Shown: piece after piece, positions 50,155 through 58,588 of the stretch | Layout of the letters: every line of letters begins with the position of its first letter | How positions within the stretch are numbered: position 1 is the stretch's first letter | Assembly: GCF_018614575.1 (NCBI RefSeq) | Contig: NZ_JAGGOJ010000025.1 | Location: 1 to 64,000, forward strand | Origin: Streptomyces sp. ISL-10 | GTDB taxonomy: Bacteria; Actinomycetota; Actinomycetes; Streptomycetales; Streptomycetaceae | Length of the DNA: 64,000 nt | Reading direction: 5' to 3' | Notes under the pieces: generated by a model | The model's input: only the letters and a program-made list of their open reading frames with translations | Told to the model about the DNA's origin: nothing | Databases searched by the model: none | Made by a program: the position numbers and the translations under genes

Positions 50155-51660
50155 TCAGTCCCTCTTGGGGATGCAGTCCACCGGCGGCGGCTTCTGGTCC
50201 GGCCACGAGAACTCCTGGAACCGCAGCGTGCCGTTGGCGGCGAGCCGCACGATCGGCACCGCCTTGTTCCGCGGGTTGCCGTAGTTGTCCAGGCAGATCC
50301 AGCCGCTGGCGCCGTTCACCCGGAGCGAGCCCGTCAAATGGGGCCACTGGGCGGTCACATCGGCCAGCGCCGGGGCCTTCGCCGAGGTGCCGGTCGCGCG
50401 CCGGATGCCCTGCACGGCGGTCGCCATCGCGTCGTAACCGATGATCGTCTGCCCGTCCTGAAGCTGGTTCGGCCCGATGTCGGCGCGCATCTCGGCGATG
50501 CCGTCCGCCAGTTGCCGGTACGCCGCCGCCGAGCCGCCCGTCGCGGGCAGCGGCCGTCCCGGGGCCTCGACCCAGGCGTCCGGGTGGGCGAGCGCCGCGT
50601 ACTTCAGCGTCACCCGCGGCTTCTTCTCGCCCGGCCGCACGGCCAGGGCCTGCCGGTCCATTTTCTCGTCCGAGCCGAGATAGGACGCCTCGTCACCGGT
50701 CAGGACCGTGAACCCGCGACCGGCGCAGCCCGCCCTGCCGAGCTCCGAGACGAACAGCCGCAGGGGAGTGTGTCGGCCCGCGAAGAACACCGTGTGCGCC
50801 TCGGTGTCGCAGATGTAGTGGGCGATGCTGTTGAAGACATTGCCCAGATTGCCCGGATTATCGGGCTCCTTGCTGGAGGTGAACTGCGTCGGCTCGTAGA
50901 CCTGGTCGGGCAGCTGCTCGTTGAACGCCTCGCGCAGCGTCTGCGCATAGCGGTCGTCCGGATTGGTGTCGTAGACGAGCAGGGCGCTGCGGTCGACGGA
51001 TTTGGCGTGGGACACCAGCGCCCGGGCCTCGTCCTTGTTGGTGGGGGAGACGCGGGCGAGGCCGGGGACGTTGGTGATGTCGTCGGCGGTGATCGTGGAG
51101 CCGACCATCGGGATGTGGTGACGGGCCAGCAGGGCGACGGCCTGCTTGTTCGCGGTGTTGCTGGTGGCTATGCCGGTCACCACGCGCAGCTGCTCGGGGC
51201 CGTCGGCCATGGTGACCAGCTGGTTCGCCACCTGCTCCCAGTAGTGGCCCAGATTGCCGGTGTTGGCCAGCAGCACACGGATCTTGGGCGGTCGGCCCTC
51301 CGCCCGGTTGGCGAGCCGCTGCTGCACATACACGCCCTGCAACTCGTGCCGCATCTTCCTCAGCTGCTCCGGCGCCTTGGAGCTGAACGGCATCATCACC
51401 GCCACCGAGACCGCCAGCTGCTCGGAGTCGTCCACTGTCCTGTTCTCGGCGCCGATGGCCCGGGCGACCTCCTGTATCTCCTTCACCCCGAAGTGGTAGC
51501 CGGTCGCCGAGACGCCGATGCACTCGTCGCTGCCCTCGGGCTTCACCACGCCCGTCGCGCACGAGCGGTCCGGGTCGAGCACGCCCGGGCCGAACAGCAC
51601 GGCCAGCACGACCGCGGTCGCGGCGCCGACCCCGATGAGGATCTTCGTCAGGTTGTTCAT
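50155..51660 (-). CDS. Membrane-anchored periplasmic-binding-fold protein
   Basis: A 501-residue protein. A single N-terminal helix (ILIGVGAATAVVLAVLFGPG, no lipobox) tethers a large extracytoplasmic domain of the type-1 periplasmic-binding (leucine-binding/ANP-receptor) fold: VAVMMPFSSKAPEQL, LARHHIPMVGSTITADDITN, RVSPTNKDEARALVSHAKS, LLVYDTNPDDRYAQTLREAF, TVFFAGRHTPLRLFVSEL and TIIGYDAMATAVQGI. No permease or ATPase of an ABC importer is nearby. Instead its ATG shares an A with the stop of the P-loop NTPase gene (TGATG), so the two are coupled. A sensory or receptor role is my inference. Confidence 0.8.
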   Translation of the reverse strand: MNNLTKILIGVGAATAVVLAVLFGPGVLDPDRSCATGVVKPEGSDECIGVSATGYHFGVKEIQEVARAIGAENRTVDDSEQLAVSVAVMMPFSSKAPEQLRKMRHELQGVYVQQRLANRAEGRPPKIRVLLANTGNLGHYWEQVANQLVTMADGPEQLRVVTGIATSNTANKQAVALLARHHIPMVGSTITADDITNVPGLARVSPTNKDEARALVSHAKSVDRSALLVYDTNPDDRYAQTLREAFNEQLPDQVYEPTQFTSSKEPDNPGNLGNVFNSIAHYICDTEAHTVFFAGRHTPLRLFVSELGRAGCAGRGFTVLTGDEASYLGSDEKMDRQALAVRPGEKKPRVTLKYAALAHPDAWVEAPGRPLPATGGSAAAYRQLADGIAEMRADIGPNQLQDGQTIIGYDAMATAVQGIRRATGTSAKAPALADVTAQWPHLTGSLRVNGASGWICLDNYGNPRNKAVPIVRLAANGTLRFQEFSWPDQKPPPVDCIPKRD

Positions 51661-53720
51661 CAGTCGTTCCCCCCACTCGCCCGGGTCCGCCGGGAGCAGT
51701 CGCACTCCCGCAGCGGACGACCCGACCGGATGCTCTCCGCCCAGTGCGTGGCGGCGTCGGTGAGTACGGAGCTGTCGGCGACGTCGTCCCGCAGCGCGTA
51801 CAGCGCTCCGTGGACCGCCGCCTCCAGCCGCGCCTCGGGCAGGTCCAGCCAGTCCTGCGCGAGCCAGGCGGCGTTCAGCAGCCGCTCGACGCGCCGCTCC
51901 GGGTCGCGGTGCCCGCCCGTGAACGCGAGACCGCGCCGCTCGGCGAGCCCGTCGAAGCACGGCGCGGACGCGATGTGCAGCAGTTCCTCCAGCCAGGCCG
52001 ACGTGTCCGGGCGGCCGAGGGAGCCGGCCAGGTGCGCGACGGCCCCCTGGGTCCGGCCGATGGCCAGCTCGTGGTGGTACGCGTGCCAGGAGACGGGCCC
52101 GGCCGCCGCGTAGTGCATCACCAGCCGGGAGTGCATGCCGAGCCAGGAGGAGTGGTCGGCGTCCAGGTGGTAGAGCCGGTGCAGCAGCAGGCTGCGCAGG
52201 CAGTGGTCGGCCACGAAGTGCCGCTCGCAGCGCGGCCATCCGTCGGCGTCGAGCGCATGGCGCAGCTCCGCGGTCGTCATGCCGGCCGCTGCCGGGAGCA
52301 GCAGCTCGGCAGAGCGCACGTCCGCGGCCGGGGACAGCCGGGTGAGCAGCTCGCCCACTTCCCCCGGAGCCAGCTCCTCCCGCAGGGCCTCGGCCAGGGT
52401 CGGCCCGGTGGCCGCCTGTAACGGGGTCGCCGGCCGGTGCCGCAGCAACGACCGCAGCGTCAGCGTCGCCAGGGCGGCCGGCGCGTGCGGGCCGGGAGGC
52501 GTGGCGGCCCGCGCCGTGGTCCGCAGCTCCTCGATCGCGTCCGTCATCCGGGTCATGGCCAGCGGCCGCCCCCCGGTGAACCGGTAGAGCGCACGCGGCA
52601 GTCCGGGCGGCAGCATCGCGTCCGGGTCGACATGGCTGAGCAGACCGTCGGAGGTCTCGGGACCGGCCGGCGGCAGCGGCGGATACGGCACCGCGACCAT
52701 GGGGTGCCGGCACAGCCCGTCGCCCCGGCTGCCCGCCAGGCCCACCGCGGAGCTGAGCGACGCCAGCCGGTGCGCGCCCTGCAGCACCGACGGGTCGCCG
52801 CGCCGGAACGCCGCGTACACCACGACCCGGTCCGGATGGCCGGTCGAGCGGTGGGTGAGGCAGTCCCGCACCAGCTGCTCGCCCAGCTCGTCGTGGGCGT
52901 TGTCCAGCAGCATCAGCGGACGGCCCGTGCGCAGCAGCCAGCCACCGGCCGTCCGGTACGCCGCGTCCAGGTCGGCGCGCAATGCCTGCCCGAGGAAGTA
53001 CTCGGCGCGCCGGCGCTGGTCACCGCCGAGCCGGAAGTGACTGCCCAGCAGGGTCAGCCCCCAGCGGGCGCTGCCCTGCGCGCCCGGATAGGCCCCGTAC
53101 CAGCCGACGGCCTTGCGGCTGCCGCGCTGGAACAGCTCCTGCAGCAGCACCTCCACCGACACCTCGATGAACTTCTGCACCGGAGGCAGCGGCATCGGCA
53201 GCGCCGCGTACGCCGCCATCAGCTTGGCCACCCAGCTCTGCACCACCGGCGCCCAGTTGCCGCGTGCCGGCGAGATGAGCTCCAGGCGGCGCAGTTCGGC
53301 GGCGATGCGCTCGTCCTGGTCGGCGTTCCACGTGCCGGACGCGACCGCGACCAGGCCGGCGAACAGCCGGGTCATCTGCAGCGTCGGCGCACGGGGCGGC
53401 CCCGCGCTGGTGAACCCGATGCCCAGCAGCCGCAGCGCCTCCGTCACCAGCGACCGCGACTCCGGCGACTCGGCCGCGCCGGTGCGCAGCGCGTCGTCCG
53501 CGCAGTCCAGGTACGCGGTGGGCGTGACGTGTCCGCAGACGTCGCGCAGCCAGGTGAGGTCGTATGTCTTGCCCATGCCGCGCCCACCGACGACGGCGAT
53601 CACGGGAGGTGGCAGTGCTTTGCAGTACGGACGGAAGGTGCGGCCGGCGACTTCGGCGCCGGTGAGATGGGACGTGAGCTGCGCGAGCAGTTCGCTCCTC
53701 GCGGCGAGTTGATCCCTCAA
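51660..53720 (-). CDS. P-loop NTPase (STAND/AAA-like) with a TTA codon
   Basis: A protein of ~686 residues. Walker A is VVGGRGMGKTYDLTWL at about 44-59 and a Walker B-like strand LMLLDNAHDELGEQLV near 270. The C-terminal half is helical (LRSLLRHRPATPLQAATGPT; CLRSLLLHRLYHLDADHSSW). No signal peptide or helix is seen, so it should be cytoplasmic. Residue ~434 is a TTA codon (complement of 52419-52421), implying bldA dependence. The start is uncertain: TTG 53720 has GGGAG 6 nt upstream; TTG 53768 adds 16 residues. It is coupled to the binding-fold gene. Function unknown; a sensor-NTPase pair is the simplest reading. Confidence 0.75.
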   Translation of the reverse strand: MRDQLAARSELLAQLTSHLTGAEVAGRTFRPYCKALPPPVIAVVGGRGMGKTYDLTWLRDVCGHVTPTAYLDCADDALRTGAAESPESRSLVTEALRLLGIGFTSAGPPRAPTLQMTRLFAGLVAVASGTWNADQDERIAAELRRLELISPARGNWAPVVQSWVAKLMAAYAALPMPLPPVQKFIEVSVEVLLQELFQRGSRKAVGWYGAYPGAQGSARWGLTLLGSHFRLGGDQRRRAEYFLGQALRADLDAAYRTAGGWLLRTGRPLMLLDNAHDELGEQLVRDCLTHRSTGHPDRVVVYAAFRRGDPSVLQGAHRLASLSSAVGLAGSRGDGLCRHPMVAVPYPPLPPAGPETSDGLLSHVDPDAMLPPGLPRALYRFTGGRPLAMTRMTDAIEELRTTARAATPPGPHAPAALATLTLRSLLRHRPATPLQAATGPTLAEALREELAPGEVGELLTRLSPAADVRSAELLLPAAAGMTTAELRHALDADGWPRCERHFVADHCLRSLLLHRLYHLDADHSSWLGMHSRLVMHYAAAGPVSWHAYHHELAIGRTQGAVAHLAGSLGRPDTSAWLEELLHIASAPCFDGLAERRGLAFTGGHRDPERRVERLLNAAWLAQDWLDLPEARLEAAVHGALYALRDDVADSSVLTDAATHWAESIRSGRPLRECDCSRRTRASGGND

Positions 53721-53904
53721 AAAGACTCCCGAGCGGTCAAGTGGCGCCGGGGAACATCCAGTTGACAACCATGTTATGGCCTGTCGGGCAGCTGGGCTGA
53801 GGAATTCTCACGTTTTCGTGTTCAGTCTGTTACGCGCCGTTGCCGGAGCCGTAGCCGGGCCGCCGTGGTCCGGAGCCGGGCGGGATCCCGGGGCTGCGCG
53901 GGGC

Positions 53905-54354
53905 TCACTCGCCGATGTCCTCGTTCCACAGGTCGGGGTGCTCCTCGATGAAGGCGCGCATCATCGCCGTGCACCCGGCGTCGTCCAGCAGCACGACCTC
54001 CACGCCGTGCTCCGCCAGCCAGTCGTGGCCGCCGTGGAAGGTCCGCGCCTCGCCGATCACCACCCGGGAGATCCGGAACTGCCGCACCAGACCGCTGCAG
54101 TACCAGCACGGCGACAGCGTGGTCACCATGGTGGCACCCCGGTACGACCGCTGCCTGCCCGCCGCGCGGAACGCCGCCGTCTCCGCGTGCATCGACGGAT
54201 CGCCGTCCTGCACGCGCCGGTTGCGGCCGCGCCCCAGCAGGCGGCCGTCGGCTCCGTACAGCGCCGCACCGATCGGGATGCCGCCCTCGGCGAGCCCCGC
54301 CCGCGCCTCGGCGACGGCGGTGGCGAGCCACCTGCGGGCCTCTGCTTCGTTCAT
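53905..54354 (-). CDS. Zinc-dependent nucleoside/cytosine deaminase
   Basis: A 149-residue cytidine-deaminase-fold enzyme. The catalytic Glu and Zn-His are in DPSMHAETAAFR and the Zn cysteines in TLSPCWYCSGLV (PCxxC). The overall pattern, including ITRVVIGE-like IGEARTFHGGHDWL and the C-terminal NEDIGE, is closest to fungal-type cytosine deaminases, although bacterial guanine/nucleoside deaminases are related. It is divergent from the EamA exporter gene (54475), whose neighbour suggests handling of a small metabolite. Confidence 0.87.
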   Translation of the reverse strand: MNEAEARRWLATAVAEARAGLAEGGIPIGAALYGADGRLLGRGRNRRVQDGDPSMHAETAAFRAAGRQRSYRGATMVTTLSPCWYCSGLVRQFRISRVVIGEARTFHGGHDWLAEHGVEVVLLDDAGCTAMMRAFIEEHPDLWNEDIGE

Positions 54355-54474
54355 GCCCGGACTCTTCCCCGACGGGCCCCGGCATCACCTCATCGGCGCT
54401 GCCGATGACCCCATCGGCAGGACGCCCCACTGGCCGGTGGACCGGCGTCTGCTCCCGTTCGTAGCGTCACGGCC

Positions 54475-55410
54475 ATGAGAAACGAGACCAGGGGAACCGT
54501 CGAACTGACCCTTGCCATGGTGCTCTCGGGCACTCTCGGCATCTTCGTCGTCGAGTCCGGAGCGTCCCCCTTCGATGTGGTGTTCTTCCGGTGCCTCTTC
54601 GGGGCCGCCGCACTCGGCGCGTACGTCCTTGTCCGCGGCTGGTTCACGGGCCATGGCTTCACCCCCGGGAAGCTCGGACTCGCCGCGCTGGGCGGCGTGT
54701 TCATCGTCTTCAACTGGGTGCTGCTCTTCGAGGCGTACGAGGCCTCCTCCATCTCGCTGGCGACCGTCGTCTACCACACGCAGCCGTTCTACGTGGTGCT
54801 GCTCGGCGCCCTGCTGTTCCGCGAGAGGCTCACCGCCGCCACCTCCGGCTGGCTCGTGGTCGCCTTCGCCGGACTGGTCCTCGTCTCCGGGGTCCGGCCG
54901 GGGGACACCGGCTCGCTCAAGGGCATGGGGTTCGCGCTCGCCGCCGCGGTGCTCTACGCGCTGTCGACGGTCGTCACCAAGCGGATCACCGGCGTGCGGC
55001 CGCACCTCGTCGCCCTGGTACAGGTCCTCGTCGGCATCCCGCTGCTGCTGCCCTTCGCCGACTTCGGCACGGCGTCCCGGCTCGGCGCGGGATGGGCCTG
55101 GCTCGCCGGTCTCGGGGTGATCCACACCGGTGTCATGTACGTGCTGATGTATGCGGCCTACCAGAGGCTGCCCACCGCGAAGATCGCCGTGCTCGCCTTC
55201 GTCTACCCGGCCGTCGCGATGATCGCCGACTGGGCGGTGTACGGGCACCACATCGGCCTCGTCCAGGCGCTCGGCGTGCCGCTGATCGTGCTGGCCGGCC
55301 TGAAGGTCACGCTTCGCGCGCGTCCTCGCGCACGAGCCGTCGTGCCTGGTCCACGAACAGCCGCAGATGGGACGGAAGCCGCTTCTCCCGCCGCCACGCG
55401 ATCTGCGTGA
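54475..55410 (+). CDS. EamA/DMT-superfamily transporter
   Basis: A ten-helix inner-membrane exporter of 311 residues made of two EamA repeats (LTLAMVLSGTLGIFVVESGA onward; second beginning GMGFALAAAVLYALSTVV). Typical tokens are VYHTQPFYVVLLGALLFRE and AFVYPAVAMIADWAVYG. TAGCGT (54462-54467) ends 7 nt before the ATG, so it is probably leaderless. The last ~35 codons form a hydrophilic Arg/Pro-rich tail that overlaps the 3' end of the convergent lysR gene by 104 bp. Substrate unknown (amino acids or metabolites in the family). Confidence 0.9.
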   Translation: MRNETRGTVELTLAMVLSGTLGIFVVESGASPFDVVFFRCLFGAAALGAYVLVRGWFTGHGFTPGKLGLAALGGVFIVFNWVLLFEAYEASSISLATVVYHTQPFYVVLLGALLFRERLTAATSGWLVVAFAGLVLVSGVRPGDTGSLKGMGFALAAAVLYALSTVVTKRITGVRPHLVALVQVLVGIPLLLPFADFGTASRLGAGWAWLAGLGVIHTGVMYVLMYAAYQRLPTAKIAVLAFVYPAVAMIADWAVYGHHIGLVQALGVPLIVLAGLKVTLRARPRARAVVPGPRTAADGTEAASPAATRSA

Positions 55411-56197
55411 AGAGGGTGAACGGCGGCTCCCAGTCGAGCGCCACCAGCGCCCCGGACGCCAGCTCCGCGCAGACGGCGACCCGGGGCAGCAGCGCGATCC
55501 CGAGGCCGCCCGCCACGCCCCGCTTGGTCGCCTCGATCGTCCCGAACTCCATGAACGCAGGTGCCCAGTGCTTCAGTTCGCGCTCGAACAGGTCGCGGTA
55601 GGGACAGCCGGGCTCCGTACCGACGAGCTGCGCCGACGCCAGGTCCGCGGCCGTCAGCCCCGGACGTGCGGCCAGCGGATGCCCGGGCGCGGCCAGGAGC
55701 ACCAGCGGCTCCACGGCCAGGACCTCGCTCTCCAGGCCCGTGTGCTCCGTCTCCGGCTCCATCAGGAAACCGATGTCGTACACGCCCCGGCGCAGCGCCC
55801 GGCGGGTCTCGTCGCCGAGCGTGGGCCGCAGGGACAGCCGGACCTTCGGATAGCGGTGGTGGAAGAGCTCCAGCAGCGGCGGCAGCCGGTAGGAGGTCAG
55901 CGACTCCATGGTGCCGACGGTGATCGTCCCGGCCGGCTCGTCCGCCCCGGTGACCGCGGCCTGCGCCTCCTCGGCGAGGTCGATCATCCGGCGGGCGTAC
56001 GGCAGCAGCCGCTCGCCCGCCTCGGTGAGCCGGATACGGCTGCCGAGCCGCTCGAACAGGTCCACGCCGAGGGAGGACTCCAGGGCGCGGATCTGGCTCG
56101 TCACGCTGGACTGGGCGTACGTCAGCTCGGCGGCGGCTCGCGTGAAGCTGAGGACGGTCGCGACCTTCTCGAAGGTCACCAGGAGCCGGAGCTCCAT
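55307..56197 (-). CDS. LysR-family regulator
   Basis: A 296-residue regulator. The winged helix at 1-60 has LLVTFEKVATVLSFTRAAAE and LTYAQSSVTSQIRALESSLG. The substrate-binding domain at 90-290 has the usual TITVGTMESLTSYRLPPLLE and RGVAGGLGIALLPRVAV. Its ATG shares a base with the PLDc_N gene stop (TGATG). It is convergent with and overlaps the EamA gene, an unusual orientation for a LysR-exporter pair, which are normally divergent; EamA may still be its target. Confidence 0.9.
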   Translation of the reverse strand: MELRLLVTFEKVATVLSFTRAAAELTYAQSSVTSQIRALESSLGVDLFERLGSRIRLTEAGERLLPYARRMIDLAEEAQAAVTGADEPAGTITVGTMESLTSYRLPPLLELFHHRYPKVRLSLRPTLGDETRRALRRGVYDIGFLMEPETEHTGLESEVLAVEPLVLLAAPGHPLAARPGLTAADLASAQLVGTEPGCPYRDLFERELKHWAPAFMEFGTIEATKRGVAGGLGIALLPRVAVCAELASGALVALDWEPPFTLFTQIAWRREKRLPSHLRLFVDQARRLVREDAREA

Positions 56198-56583
56198 CAG
56201 TTGTCCTTGTCCTCGCCCTGCTCGCGGCGCTTCAGCTCCTCCTCGCGGCGGCGCAGGTCTGCCTCCCAGTCCTTGAGCAGAGACTCGTCCTTCTTGTTCT
56301 CTTCCTTGATGGACTTCAGGAACTCCGGATTGTCGTCCGGCGCGACCCACTGCGTGCGGTGGTTGCGGTGCCACTCGGAAGGGGTGCGGCCGCCGGCGGG
56401 TGCGTGCCGCATCTTCCCCGCGGCGAACCAGACGATCGGCCCGACGACCCAGAACAGCAGGATGATGAAGATCCAGGCGAGTTTGGGCAGGTGCTTCGCC
56501 TCGTCCTCGGGGGTGTTCAGACAGTCGATGAACGCGTAGATCGTCAGCGCCAGCGGCAGAATGTACATCAGTGCCCTGAGCAT
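56197..56583 (-). CDS. PLDc_N-domain membrane protein
   Basis: A 128-residue protein with two helices (MLRALMYILPLALTIYAFID; LAWIFIILLFWVVGPIVWF) matching the short phospholipase-D-nuclease N-terminal domain found alone in many actinobacteria. The C-terminal ~60 residues are charged and helical (SIKEENKKDESLLKDWEADL, RRREEELKRREQGED), a likely coiled coil. It is translationally coupled to lysR downstream and divergent from mqnL. Function unknown. Confidence 0.85.
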   Translation of the reverse strand: MLRALMYILPLALTIYAFIDCLNTPEDEAKHLPKLAWIFIILLFWVVGPIVWFAAGKMRHAPAGGRTPSEWHRNHRTQWVAPDDNPEFLKSIKEENKKDESLLKDWEADLRRREEELKRREQGEDKDN

Positions 56584-56672
56584 GTGGGACAGCCCCCTGA
56601 AGACATAGGCGGGGCCGTGTTCCCCGGCCCCGGTGACGGGCCCAGGGTAGCCCTTGGCCGATACTTGACCCC

Positions 56673-58124
56673 ATGGCTTACGACGATCTTCGCTCCTTCC
56701 TCCGGGCGCTGGAGCGCGAGGGCGACCTCAAGCGCATCAAGGCCGAAGTCGACCCGTATCTGGAGGTCGGGGAGATCGTCGACCGGGTGAACAAGGCCGG
56801 CGGCCCCGCCCTCCTCTTCGAGAACGTGCGCGGCTCCGCGATGCCGCTCGCGATGAACGTCTTCGGCACCGACCGCCGGCTGCTGAAGTCGCTCGGGCTG
56901 ACGTCCTACGAGGAGATCAGCGACAAGATCGGCGGCTTGCTCAAGCCGGAGCTGCCGCACGGCTTCGTCGGGGTGCGCGAGGCGTTCGGCAAGCTCGGCT
57001 CGATGGTGCACGTGCCGCCGAAGAAGGTGAAGGACGCGCCCGTGCAGGAGGTCGTCCTCACCGGGGACGACGTCGACCTGGACGCCCTGCCCGCGCTGTT
57101 CACCTGGCCCGAGGACGGCGGCTCGTTCTTCAACCTGGGGCTCACGCACACCAAGGACCCGGAGTCGGGCGTGCGCAACCTCGGTCTCTACCGCCTCCAG
57201 CGCCACGACAGGCGCACCATCGGCATGCACTGGCAGATCCACAAGGACAGCCGCAACCACTACCAGGTCGCCGCCAAGCGGGGCGAGCGGCTGCCGGTCG
57301 CCATCGCCTTCGGCTGCCCGCCGGCCGTGACGTACGCGTCGACCGCGCCGCTGCCCGGCGACATCGACGAGTACCTGTTCGCGGGGTTCGTCGCGGGCAA
57401 GCGGATCGAGATGGTCGACTGCAAGACCGTGCCGCTCCAGGTCCCGGCGAACGCGGAGGTCGTGCTGGAGGGCTGGCTGGAGCCGGGGAAGATGCTGCCC
57501 GAGGGCCCCTTCGGTGACCACACCGGCTTCTACACGCCGCAGGAGCCGTTCCCGGCGCTGACCATCGACTGCGTCACGATGCGCAAGCGGCCGCTGCTGC
57601 AGTCGATCGTGGTGGGCCGGCCGCCGACGGAGGACGGCCCGCTGGGCCGCGCGACCGAGCGGTTCTTCCTGCCCCTGCTCAAGATCATCGTGCCGGACAT
57701 CGTGGACTACCACCTGCCGGAGTCGGGCGGCTTCCACAACTGCGCGATCGTCTCGATCGACAAGAAGTACCCGAAGCACGCGCAGAAGGTCATGCACGCC
57801 ATCTGGGGCGCGCACATGATGTCGCTCACCAAGCTGATCGTGGTCGTCGACGCCGACTGCGACGTGCACGACCTGCACGAAGTCTCCTGGCGGGCGCTGG
57901 GCAACACGGACTACGCCCGCGACCTCACTGTCGTCGAGGGCCCGGTCGACCATCTCGACCATGCCTCCTACCAGCAGTTCTGGGGCGGCAAGGCGGGCAT
58001 CGACGCGACAAGGAAGCTCCCCGAGGAGGGCTACACCCGGGACGGCGGCTGGCCGGAGATGGTCGAGTCGGACCCCGATACGGCGGCCAAGGTCGACCGC
58101 CGCTGGAAGGAGTACGGACTGTGA
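56673..58124 (+). CDS. mqnL: UbiD-type menaquinone-pathway decarboxylase MqnL
   Basis: A prenylated-FMN-dependent UbiD-family decarboxylase of 483 residues. Signatures: FLRALEREGDLKRI, VNKAGGPALLFENVRG, GMHWQIHKDSRNHYQ, the E-x-PFGDHTGFYTPQEPFP loop, and the C-terminal PDTAAKVDRRWKEYGL. In Streptomyces, UbiD-like MqnL with the UbiX-like MqnM removes the carboxylate in the late futalosine menaquinone pathway. It heads a coupled unit mqnL-(58121)-mqnP, with GTGA overlaps. The mqnM gene that makes its cofactor is 3 kb downstream. Confidence 0.92.
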   Translation: MAYDDLRSFLRALEREGDLKRIKAEVDPYLEVGEIVDRVNKAGGPALLFENVRGSAMPLAMNVFGTDRRLLKSLGLTSYEEISDKIGGLLKPELPHGFVGVREAFGKLGSMVHVPPKKVKDAPVQEVVLTGDDVDLDALPALFTWPEDGGSFFNLGLTHTKDPESGVRNLGLYRLQRHDRRTIGMHWQIHKDSRNHYQVAAKRGERLPVAIAFGCPPAVTYASTAPLPGDIDEYLFAGFVAGKRIEMVDCKTVPLQVPANAEVVLEGWLEPGKMLPEGPFGDHTGFYTPQEPFPALTIDCVTMRKRPLLQSIVVGRPPTEDGPLGRATERFFLPLLKIIVPDIVDYHLPESGGFHNCAIVSIDKKYPKHAQKVMHAIWGAHMMSLTKLIVVVDADCDVHDLHEVSWRALGNTDYARDLTVVEGPVDHLDHASYQQFWGGKAGIDATRKLPEEGYTRDGGWPEMVESDPDTAAKVDRRWKEYGL

Positions 58125-58588
58125 GCCCCGCCGTGGGCGGTCCGGCCCTCTTCATCGGCACCGACACCGACTATGTGGCCCTGGTGCGCCCCGAGCTCGA
58201 CCCCGCCGACCCGGGCGTCCGGCTGGCCGCCGAGCAGGCGGGCGTCGCGCCCGAGGAGTTCGCGGGTCCCGGTGACACCTGGACGGTCCTCTTCGAGAAC
58301 GGCGGTGAGGGCGACGGCTTCGAGCTGCCCGGTGTGCGCGACGCGGAGCCGGCCGGCTTCGCGGAGCGGCTGCGCGCCGAGCTCGCCGCGGCGGCCGGGC
58401 CGTTCACCGTCGACGGCGGCGCCGTGCTGCGTCTGGACGGCCGACCGGCCGGCCCGGACGCGTACGCCTTCACGGCGCACCTCACGCCGCCCGACGACGC
58501 CGCGACACCGCTCACCGTGGCGACGGGCCCCCTGCCCGTCGCCGGGCTGCTGGCCGACCTCGACGCGTTCCTCGGGAGCCTCGCATGA
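58121..58588 (+). CDS. Unknown protein embedded between mqnL and mqnP
   Basis: A 155-residue, acidic, Ala/Gly-rich protein with no signal peptide or membrane helix (LFIGTDTDYVALVRPELDP; AGVAPEEFAGPGDTWTVLFE; GPFTVDGGAVLRLDGRPAGP; LPVAGLLADLDAFLGSLA). It overlaps mqnL (GTGA) and mqnP (ATGA) by 4 bp at each end, so it is translationally tied to both. I recognise no domain. Location suggests a role linked to late menaquinone synthesis, but this is inference only. Confidence 0.75.
   Translation: MSPAVGGPALFIGTDTDYVALVRPELDPADPGVRLAAEQAGVAPEEFAGPGDTWTVLFENGGEGDGFELPGVRDAEPAGFAERLRAELAAAAGPFTVDGGAVLRLDGRPAGPDAYAFTAHLTPPDDAATPLTVATGPLPVAGLLADLDAFLGSLA

Noticed and set aside
50155..51660. Branched-chain amino-acid ABC importer binding protein
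   Set aside because: No lipobox, and no permease or ABC ATPase genes adjacent; the coupled partner is a different kind of NTPase.
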